A stretch of 64,000 nt of DNA from a bacterium (GTDB lineage: Bacteria; Actinomycetota; Acidimicrobiia; Acidimicrobiales; Bin134), in assembly GCA_026709025.1 (NCBI GenBank), contig JAPOTT010000005.1, positions 58,321 to 122,320 of the forward strand, given 5' to 3'. Positions 51,101 to 63,100 of the stretch are shown here, one piece after another; the stretch's first letter is position 1; each line of letters starts with the position of its first letter. A model generated the notes under the pieces. The model had not been told where the DNA came from. It did not search any database and was given only the letters and a program-made list of their open reading frames with translations. The translations under genes were made by a program, and so were the position numbers.

Positions 51101-54100
51101 ACGCGTCTAATGCTTTAATCTCTGCTTCCGAGTAAGCCACATCATCATCTGCTAAACCAACATACTCAGCATCAGGTGAATACAAGCGAAACGCTTCACG
51201 TTCTGAGAAATGCAGCACGAACGCGTTCATCTTCATCCACGCCATCTCACGAATCAGGTCCTCTAAATACTCAATGCTAAAGTACTTACGCCCTGCATCC
51301 ACTAAAACCATACGAAGATGATCGCCGGGCCAGTCGCGTATAGAGCCTGAAGGCACCGATTTCTGCCCGTCATATTGCTTCAATATCTGCAGCAACGTCC
51401 GCGTACCGTAAAACAGCCCAGTAGACGTGTTGGCCGTAATCACCACACCACCTGCAACCGAAGAATTCAAAGAGTACCCCTCAGCACCCAACTCTGAATC
51501 ATAAGTATCTAAGTAAGACAAAAAGATATTTCCAGCACTCCCGGAAGCACCAGCTACCACCGCTAAGTCTAAACCCGCAACTTCCTTCAAATCCTTTTTA
51601 AGTTTGTCAGCTACATCTTTTAACCCTTTACGCGACAACCATTTCGCAGTAACCTCACTGCCACTTCTCCTATAAGCACCACCAGAGATGCTAGAATCTC
51701 CCACAATCTGCGAGGAAGCACTCAAGGTTACCAAAACAGACCCACCAGACTCCCAAGACCGCAACCGAGGCACAACCTCTGGCTCACCTACGCCCACATG
51801 TAGTGCTTTTACTTGCTCGGCGTTTAGGGCTTCGTCAAACACTTTGAACTCATCAAGTTGAGCGCGCGGTGAGTTCACGCTGCCTGTTCGGTTTACAAAG
51901 CCTTGGTGCCAGTCTGCATAACCGATGCTCATAAGAGGCAACGGCATGGATGTAGCTATTGTGCTGTTATGTACGCCGTTCACGTACAGCAGGATCTCCG
52001 ATGTGCCAGCTACAAAAGTAAGGTGTGTCCACTGATTCATGGGCACCACATAGTCGAAGTAGTAATGCTGCGAGGTACTGCCCTTGTTAGCATACTTAGT
52101 TATCGCAACCTTGCGGGAGCCGTGCAACTCTAAGTGGATAAAGAAATAGTCGTGCGTGTATGGATCTAAGGTAGATAAAAGCACCGCGTTGTCGCGCGCT
52201 TTGTTGGGCTTAACCCAAATACTCGCGGTCCACGGGGGTTCAATATCATTGTTACCCAGGTTTATACCGCCTTCATCGTTATCTATTACCCACGACTCAC
52301 CCACCACACCGTCGCTGCTCACATAGGTTTTCTCAAAAGTAGCAGCATGACCGTGTACGCCTTGTATCTCCTCTTCTAGCATCGTAGTGCGTACTGGGGC
52401 TTTGGGATAATGAATCCCAGACGGCCAAGTACTGTGATCGAAGTTATAGTAATAAGACGGATATTGGTTGTTTACTCGCGGAGGTTTGGGGAAGCCTACG
52501 TGACCGGGAGCTTTACCGATGTTATCGAGACGCTGATAGAAATCGGTAATCGTATCTTGAGGTTCAGACTCATTCCACCAGCGATCAGCAGCAGCTGCGC
52601 GCCCCGGATACATGTGCTTTTCAAAGAACTCGTCTTGCGACCAGAACATCTGATCAGGCCAAACCGCTAAGCTCAACCCAAGTTGTTTAGGATGCCCAGC
52701 AATGTTCGGATGATACGGTTGCCCACCACCCCCGCTACCAGCGTAGTAGCCTCCAAAATTAGTAGCATCAGAACCATTGTAAAGGTATTTAGGTTCCCAA
52801 TAATAAGCACCAGTAAGCGTTGGAGTGAGATAGTAGCCATCTTCAAAAACACTGCTGATCACATCATAAGGTTTATATCCCGCTCTATCTATCGCTGAAC
52901 CTTCCCACGGCATCACAATAACATCACGGTCTAGAGATATTGAACCTGGTCTTAGGGTCTCAACTCCATTCCAAATTATCGATTGCTTACTGTGCGACTT
53001 AACAGTCGCATTCATATCATTCAAGAACTCCATCATCATGTCACCTGAGCGCAAAAGATGGGAATTATTGTTCACATAGTTATTAACCCGCGGGCAGGCA
53101 CCTATCGTATCAACAACCTCATCCGCCCCTAAATGTACAAATGGGCTTGATGAGAACCACGGAATAAAATCATTCAAAATTTGTGTAACGATAGTTTTTG
53201 CTTCTGTAGAAGTCATATCAATGATGTAACTTGGGTTCTTCTTGATCTGACTCTCAGTACATGGGGCTTCGTTACGTTCATTAGGACTACCCAAACCGAT
53301 CTCAAAGAAATTAGACAAAGCATTAGCATGCCCTGGGAAATTAAAACCAGGGATCAACATCACATGATGCTCGCGTGCCAGCTTATCTAGTGCCTTAATC
53401 TCTGCTTCCGAGTAAGCCACATCATCATCAGCCAAACCGTTATACATAGCTTTAGGTGAATACAACCGAAACGCCTCACGCTCTGAGAAATGCAGCACAA
53501 ACGCGTTCATCTTCATCCACGCCATCTCCCGAATCATGTCCTCTAAGTACTCAATACTAAAGTACTTACGCCCTGCATCCACTAAAACCATGCGAAGATC
53601 CTCGCCCGGCCAGTCGACTATAGAACCGTGCTGCACCGATCTTTGCCCATCAGATTGCTTTAACATCTGCAACAACGTCCGGGTACCATAAAACACCCCG
53701 GTAGACGTGTTAGCGCTAATTGCCACACGGCCTAAATCTGAAGCATTCAAAGAATAACCCTCAGTACCCCAATCAAGCCTTATAGTATCCGATAAAGATA
53801 AAAACACATCTCCAATAGCTCCAGAACTAGCCTTCACCACCGGTAGATCTAAACCAACAGCTTGCTTCAAATCCTTTTTAAACTGATTTGCCACATCCTC
53901 TAACGACCTATTGAACAACCATGGCTCAGTAGTTGAGTCAAGAACTACACCATCAAGATCGTGATGGAGATCAGCATCCCCAGAATCCACCACAATTCGC
54001 GACGACGCGCTCAAAGTTACCGAACCCGTCGCGCCAGCAGTCCAAGAACGCACCCTCGGCACAACCTCTGGTGCGCCTGCAGTAGTAACCCCACCTACAT

Positions 54101-57100
54101 CATCATCTGTTACAGACACAGGTACCTGTGCATCGCTCAGTGCTGAATAAACTGAGTCTGCAGAACTTGAAAAATCAAAGCTAACCTGCACAACGCGTTC
54201 GTTGCCAGGATTATCTATATCATCATCTTGCCCAATAACTTGTACATACTTTAACCGATTCCAATCCAACGTATTGAAGTTCAGCACCGCAGGTGAAATC
54301 TGTAAAGCCGACGAATCCTCAGAAGAAACTTCAACGGTCACATCGCTCACCGGCTTAGTAGATAACCTCACACCAAAACGACCTACCCCAGCTTGCTCTG
54401 CTACTCTTGTAGCCCCTCCACTTGAGTGCGCCGCTACCAAACCAGCAGCATCATCATCAGCTATCGAAACCGAAAAGCTGTTGGTAGATGTGTGTGCTAA
54501 GACACCACCAGAAATGTTGGTACCCAAAGTAGAGCTGCTGAGGTTACCAAAGGCAAAGTTGAGTGTTTCAGACGATCCCTCATCTATTTCATCCTGCAAA
54601 GCTGCTAGCACCAGAACGGCTGTACGAGCGCCACGACCAGATAGGCGCACAATAGGTGTTAGGGTATCGGCATTTATCAGCTCAACTCCTACATTGACAC
54701 CGAAGCTAGTTAGCAGACTCAGGGTGTAATCTTCTGCTGTTACGCCCGAACCTGAGATAGCCAAGGGCACGTCCACCTGCTCTCCCTGCATCAGATTCCT
54801 AGCTAGCGTTACCGCCAACTGAGTTGTGCCTGTAGATTCTGACAGAGCAGTAGTGTCTCTCCTAGCCAAACTGACTTCTGTAGAATCGTCATCAGCCACT
54901 ATGGTTGAAGCCACAAAGGGGTCGGGTATGTACCCGGTTCCTGCAGAAGCAAACACAAGCACCGTACTGTCAGCCTCATCAATGTTATCGTCAGTGGTGG
55001 CAAGGCTTATCTCTAACGAACCACTTGCAGGCAGCGTTACCGTCTGCGCCCCCTGTTGGACACCAAAGGTGGGTCCACCTAGCACAAACACGTTCACGTC
55101 TAGCGATCCAGAAAGCGCTTTGTTTGCCATCAAGGTGAACACTGCGGGGTCTCCCTCATCTACCTCAACAGACGACGCGGTAAGCACTATTGTTGGCAGC
55201 GCGTCTGCTGCAGCTTTCGGGGTTTGCTCCACCTCCTGCGACCATAAACCTGCCCCTGCAGCATTCCTAGCCCTTACCCTAAACACATAAGTAGCCCCAC
55301 CAATGAGCCCACTTACTGTAGCTGTTGTGGCGGTGCTGCTATGTGTATGATCTGTCCAATTTGTAACCGACTTACGGCGATACTGAACGTCATAGCCAGC
55401 AATAGCGCCACCAGCGCTCACAGGAGCACTCCAACTGATACCCACACCAGTAACAGCCGATTCCGCCAACACCTGCAATGGCGCGGGCAACACTTCGTCG
55501 TCGGTAACCTTCACCGAAACCGAAGGAATAGTTATCCCCCGATAAGCCGTGTCTGATGAGCTAGCAACATGGGTGATCTGCACCGTTCGAGTGGGCGGCT
55601 GATCTACAGCATCGTCTACGCCGGTCACTGTAACCGTTTGGGCGACATTCCAATTACTTGGGGTAAACAACAACGTTTCAGTGGAAGACCCAGTACCCAG
55701 CAGAACCCCAGCCGACGCAGTTACCGTGATACTAACATCAGCAGTTGGTTCACTGCCCAAAACCACCTGATAACTATCGGTGTTACTGGTGCCCTGTGCC
55801 TCGGTAACCTCAGTACTATCACTGGTTTCGCTAATTAGTACAGCAGCTGAATCTTCATCGGTAATTGTCACGGTTACGTTACCAGCAGCGCCTAGGTTGT
55901 AGCGATCATCTTCTGAAGCAGCAGCATGGGTGATCTGCACCGTTCGGGTAGCTGGCTGATCTAAGTCGTTATCCACTGCCATAACCCGAACTTGCTGCTG
56001 AGTGTTCCAATTGCTCGGAGTGAAACGCAACATCTCTGTCGTACTCCCAGCAGTACCTGCATCTGGTCCGTCCACCAATATCCCCGCACCCGCACTAACA
56101 CTCACCGTCACATCAGCAAGCGGTGCAGCAGATAAACCCACAAAATAGTTGTCTTGCAGCGCTAAGAGCGCAGCAGCTACCGGGATCCAGCGCGCCCAGC
56201 CTTTGTCGGCATTATCTTGGGCTTCGCTAGCGGTTATAGGAGTACCAGTAAACCCAGGCACATCCTCACCAAAAGCCAAAAGCACCCTATTCCATCGTCT
56301 CACATGATCTGCGCCGTTGCTGGTCTCAGCAGCATAACCCCTCACCTGAGCTACCAAAGCTGAACTCACTCCCTCAGACACCTTGGTATCATTAGAACCG
56401 CCAGTCTCAGTTATCCGCACCGTTGTACCACTGCTGTATCCATTGTATAGATCTCTTATTTGGTTATTCGAAAGAGAACTAGGGTATATACGGAGTTCAT
56501 CTATCTCAGCATGTACGGGATTTTCACCTTTAGAATCAGCACCAATGGTGTGCTGAGGTAGGTCAAAACTCTGGTTAATAGAGCTGTGTCTTGCGCCGTT
56601 CACATACAAAGTAGTATTGGTGGCTGTGCCCACTAGAGCTATATGCACCCAAGTGCTCCGTGGTGCGCTGTAGTTGAAACTAAAATCACCGACCCCTCTC
56701 TTAGAAAAACCAATTCTTCTGGTGTTTTGCCATTGCTCTAGCTTCACGCGCCAATCAGCCGCACTCTTATTTGAAAATAGTACCGACTCCGGATAATCTG
56801 CATTACGTTTAATCCACATCGCGGCCGTCCACCCGCAATGGCTCACTGCCAACGGCCGCCGATTAAGCACCAAGCGAGCATTCTGGGGGTTTTCCCCGCG
56901 GTTGGTAGTAGGTATCAAACGCAGACTCTGAGTAGACCTACCGTTAATTGTTGGATTGCCATGATAGACAGCACCTCCAGTGCCAACTTGAGCATTGGCT
57001 ATGCCTGAATCTTTCAACCATGCAGTTCCACCGGTTTGCCCGTCAAATGTCCAGTGATGATAGGCCGTTGAAGTGCAGTGAGAATTGTACACGTCTCTTA

Positions 57101-60100
57101 CTTGGGCTGCGGTGAGGGCTTCGTCGAATATCTTCAACTCATCCAAGTTCCCGTGCATGCTTGAAGCTCCACCTTTAGGGGAGTTCAACGCACCCATAGG
57201 TAATGCGATAGATTCAGGTACCCTAGCAACGTACACGCCATTGGCATACAAAAGGGTTGATGATGCTGTGGCTACATAAGTAAGATTAGTCCACTGTTTA
57301 AGAGGCACATTATAGGTAAACCAAGCGTTGCGAGTTGCCAAACCTAGCGCGGGACGACGGTTTCCACCCGCATACAAGTGAATGTGGCGATAGGTGCCAT
57401 CGGGTTGGCGCGCTGTCAACAAAGTACCAGCATAATCGTTGGGGTCCTCACGGTAAACCCAAACAGACACTGTCCACGGTGGATCAATTTCTGCACCACC
57501 AATGCCCACAGCATGGTTAGCAGCTGAATTGAACGAAAACGACGAACCTAAGACCCCCCTTGAATCATCTATACCCGGGTTAGATTGTATTTGAGAACTA
57601 CCGTGCAGCCCACCCACTGCGTCATGTAACAGGATTGTATGAGGCGAGCGGCTAGCATAGGTATGAGTAGGCGGATAGTTTCGCCTTTCAAAGGTGTAGT
57701 AATGCGATGGCTTTTGATCATTAACACGTACCCGTTTGAAACCGATTAGAGATGGAGGATCTCCCACGGTATTGAGACGGTTGTAGAAAGAAGTGAGCGT
57801 GTCAGGTACATTTGTGCCATTCCAAATACGATCGGCCATAATTGCGCGGGGCCGACGCAACAAACGCTCAAAGTATTCATCGTCTCCCCAAAATTGGTAA
57901 TCTGCCCAAACAGAAATAGCATAGCCAATGTACTCTGAATTCGAAGGATGCTCAACATTCGGCCACGTATACAAGGTATTTGGATCAGGATGGAGATGGT
58001 GGAAATGGTTAGGAGTCAAATAAAAGCGATTAGTATTAGCTACCATATACAGCAATTCATAGTTACCAGTTGAGCAACCGCAACTCCACCGATATTCCCG
58101 CCGCAGTGCATCTTGGTGGGCTTCCCATAAATTAATCACTATGTTTGTGTCTAGCTTCTGCTTGGAAGGAGCTATGTCCGAATCTGTACTACGGCGCATG
58201 TTCTCGAATCCGTTGTAAATCATCATCTGTTTATTATGAGCCCGCACAGTATCGTTCATCTCGTTGATGAAATCCACCAGCACATCTCCCACGTGCGCGA
58301 ACCTACTTGAATTGCTGCTCACAAACCTGCTAACTCTTCCGCAACTAGCTAGCTGCTTAGCCACCTCATCTGCGCCGGTATGCACATACGGACTGTTGAA
58401 CCAAGGAATAAAGTGATCCATCACTTCCTTCACCTTGTTTCGGGCCGCAGTTGAAGTCATATCTATAACAAAGTTTGGCGTTAAATGGCTTTGAATATGA
58501 GAAGTGGTACATGGAGCCACACCATCTGATCTGTTGCTCCCAAAGCCAATTCCAAAGTGATTTGAGACAGCAGTAGCGTGCCCTGGGAAATCAAACCCAG
58601 GCATAATGTCTACAAAATACTCATCCCCAAGTAGTTCTAACTCTTGAATATCTGCTCTGGAATAAGAAGCATCAGGATGAGCTAAACCAGGATACTTAAC
58701 TGGATCATTCAAGCGGAACCCCTCACCCTCTGAAAAGTGCAGTTGGAAGGAGTTCAACTTGTACCACGACATCAAGCGGAAAAGATCCTTAAGATAATCT
58801 ACCTCAAAGAATTTACGACCTGCATCCACCATTATGTGACGCATCTCCACTGTAGGCCAGTCTCTAGCAGTGCCCTTTTGCACAGAAGCACTACCATCAA
58901 CCTGCGCCAACATTTGCAGGAGAGTCCTTGAACCCCAAAAAACACCCATAGAGGTATTAGCCCGAATCGTAATATAATCGCCTACTATAAGCTCATAACC
59001 CTCATAACCTAGTTGGGTATCTACCGCATCTGCCAGATCTAATACGATATCTCCGGCCTGAACTGATGTACGCTGAGAGGGTACGTCGAAATCCCAAAGC
59101 GTAACTGCCTCAAGATCTTCCTTGATCGTCTCAGCTACGTCTTTCAACTTTCGTTGCGCTAAGAGCTTTCCGTTTACAGAGTTACTATTTCGCCACCGTT
59201 CGGCATCTCTCCCGGTTGACACCCACACGGCAGATTCAGGTGCCAAGCGAAAAACCCCCGACTGAGCAGTCCAACTACGCAGACGCGGGATTACGTTGCG
59301 CGGCGCAGCAGCCACACCTACAGAACCAATCGCACCGTCATCGTCTGTAACAAACACGCGCACTGATTGAGTATCCAAATCTCTATATACCGTGTCTACA
59401 GAACCTGACGGGTTTAAGCTTACCGACACAGCACGCCCGTTATTAGGATTATCAACATTATCATTTTGTCCGGTTACCGTTACTTGACGCGCTGTGTTCC
59501 AGTTGGATGAATCGTATACTAAAGAAGAGGGTGACACCGTTAAAGCCGACACATCCCCAGATGACACCCCAATCCTAACTCTTGCCGCGGGAGAAGAAGA
59601 CAATTTCACAGTAAAAGAACCCGTCCCATTGAGTTCCGCAACAGTTGTGGATCCTCCGCTAGAGTGTGCAACTATAAAATCAGCAGTATCATTATCAACC
59701 ACTGTAACCGAAAGACGCTTTGTAGTACCGCTGTAGTTTGTATCCCTAGATGTTAGGGTGTGGGTTATTACCTTTGTTGGGTTAACACTATTGTCAACTG
59801 CATTATCCACAGCGCGTACATTTATTGTCTGCTTAGTCTGATAGCTGGTTCGGGTAAATGTAACGGTACCACCAGCTCCAAAGCTCCCACCCGGTAATTG
59901 CACTTGTATTCCAGATTCAGCAGCAATAGCAACAGAAACATTGTGAGTTGGCTGAGCATTCAATGCAATCATATATGTATCTGAATTGCCAGCGCCGGAA
60001 GCTTCAGTTACTTGTGTACTACCAGATGATTCGGTGATAATGAGATCATAACTGTCGTCATCCACAATAGATACAGGTATGCTTTGCGATGAGCCATGGT

Positions 60101-63100
60101 AATTTGCGTCAGCTGAAGTAGCAACGTGGGTGATGGTGGAAGAATAAGTTGGTTGTTGCACTGCCGCGTCATCTTGGCCAACTACGGTGATAGTACGAAG
60201 AGTATCCCAACCATTAACAGGGATAGTTATATCTAGTGCGGTTTGTGACTGTGAGCTCCCAGGAGCCCGCAATTTGATTCCAGTTCCTGCAGTAATTTTG
60301 AAACTTACATCATGAGTAGGCTTGCTTGTTAAACTTAACGTGTATGTATCGGTATTACTAGAGCCCGCGACTTCTGTAACCCTAGTACTACCCCCACTTT
60401 GTACAATCTTAATTCCTGCTGCTTCATCATCAACAATCTTTACCTTGGTTATGAAATTACTACTACTGCTAAAACCGCCGCCTGATAAACGGTGCTGGAT
60501 CGAATGCTTAAGATCTGCTTCTAAATTAGCAACATCATTATCTCGGGCAGTAACAGATATATTTTTGCTACTCCAATCAGAAGTAGTGAAGGGTACGGTT
60601 ACTGTAGCTCCGCTTGTACCATCGTAAGCAATCTCTAAAATTGCAGTATCTGGATTGGTAACTGTCATCGTGACATTACTTTGCGGACGTTGCGCTAGCC
60701 CTACTGAATATGTTGTTCTCGCGCCCTCATTCACTGTCAAAGATTTAGAAGCAGGTACTACAACAAGAGCGTTGTCATCATCATCAACAATGGTAACTTC
60801 AACATTGTCAACTGTTATTCCGGAGTAACCACTGTCGCTGGATGTAACCGTATGGGTAATATTAGCTGTACGTTTATTGCCAGGGTTATCTATAATATCG
60901 TCCACTCCAGTGACGGTGATTTCCTGCGGCACATTCCACGCCTTAGCACCCGATACATTAAAGGTGATTGAAGCTGGGCTTACAGTTGCAGCAGAGATGG
61001 TATCTGATGCAAGAGCCACAACCACATCATGAGTTGGCCGGATTGCTAAAACAAGTTCGTATGTAACAGTATCACCATTCTCACCAACCTCAACACTAGT
61101 CTGTGATGGCCTCACCCCAGGAGCATCTAGAATGGTAAGTGAAGCCGGGTGAGGGCCTATCCCTGCAGCACCACCACCAAGATACTGAGAGATAACGCTA
61201 CCGATCGTGATATCAACAGATTCACCAGCAGGCTCACTTATATCATCTACTATAGCGCTCAAAGTAATCTGAGCTGTGCTGGTTTCGCTTGCACCGGTTA
61301 TTGTGATGCTTCCTAATTCACTATTAGTTGAACCCTGATTCTCTGTGCAAGCAATAGTTGTTTGCCCGCTAGAACACCTAAGCGTGTAATCGGTGCCTAA
61401 GGTAGCCGCACCTGCACCAGTAGCGACACTCAATGGCACCACTACTGTTTCATTACTAACTAGCTGGCGGCTCAATTCTACTGTGTAAGTTAGCGTGTCA
61501 CCCTCAGCTATGGATGCCCCAGCTGCCCGCGACAAGGTAACTGTTGTGATGTCATTATCTATGATGGTAATCGTGGTAGGTGTGAATGTTATACCCGCAA
61601 GCTCACCTGTAACAGTGATAGCTTCAGCTGGTTCGTCGTCAGTATCGTTTTCGGGCGTCAGCGTAAAGTCTACATGGCCACTAACAGCACCAGCAGCAAG
61701 CGTTATGGTCTGGTTGGGTACCGTAGCGTAGTCTGCTTCAGTGCTTGGTTGACCGTCGTCTTCAGTAGCACTGTCACTTGCAGCACCCACAACTATGGTA
61801 ATCGTCTGTTCGCTAGCAAATCTTGTAGTGCCGTTCAAACTTGCTGTGACCCGCACCGTCTTCGCACTGCCATTCTCAGCTATGCTGTCCTGGGTTCCCT
61901 GAGTGCTAATATCAGCATCCACGCTCAGCGTGATTGCCGATGGTGCTGCATCGTTATCAGTTACAGTAACTGTGATTTCTTGATCAGCTAACGCGTTGTA
62001 CTTCAGATCTGTGGAAGAGATTTCGTGTGTGATCGTGGCAGTGCGTTTATCTCCAGGGTTGTCCAGCAAATCCTCTGTACCCGTAACAGTGATAGTTTGT
62101 GCAGTATTCCAGTTACCTGAGGTAAAGGTAATCTTAGCTGGGGTTACCCGCGCTATAGCAGTATCATCCGACTCAAGGTCTACCACCACATCATTGCTTG
62201 GCTTTGTATCTAGTACCACCTCATAAGTATCAGAACCGCCTTCTGCTACTTCAAAAGTATCTGTAGATTCATTTATCGTTACTGCTGAAGTATCATCATC
62301 GATGATTGTTATATTAAAGGTGCCCCAGTTAGTGCTGTCATCTCCATCATCTTCAATTCCTAGATCAACACTATCTGGAAGATTAGTGTTAAGGTTTTCA
62401 TCGTCTAAGTCGCCCACAGTTATAGTTATAGTCTCCTGACCCTCATCTACATCATCATCTTGAGCTGTCACCAATAACCATGCATTCGTATTTAGATACT
62501 CAGTTGGGCCTGTAAACCTAACTATAGGCGTTAAAGTATCCCCCGAAACTAAACTTACACCCCTATTTGTCTCATTTGTTTTGAGTGCAATCATATAATC
62601 AGTAGTGTCGATACCATCACCTGATATCACCAAAGGTACATCTACGATCTCAGGTGAGATTAAATTGCGCGCTAGTCCTACACGCCACTGCTGCATGCGC
62701 TCCCTATCTGGGACGCTAACATCCTCTTTTATAGTATTCCCTAAGGTTTGTATCTGAACGTCTAGTTGATCGTCATCGTTTATCGTAATAGCTGTGGGAG
62801 AAACTGTTACACCAGTAAGGTTACCTGTGATCGAAATAGTTTTTAACGGTTCAGACCGAAAATCATCCGTTGGGGTAAGCGTGAAATCCGTATAGGCACT
62901 GACAGCGCCTGCTGGAATGGTTATCGTCTGATTAGCTACTGCTTCATAATCCTCATCATCATCAGGCCCTTCGATAGCAGAATCGGTACTAGCACCTACC
63001 ACCACAGTGATATCTTGAGATGAACCAAACCGCGTAGCGCTCGTAATGGTAGCGGTTACACGTACTGTTGTGGCGGAATCATCCTCTGTAATACTGTCTT

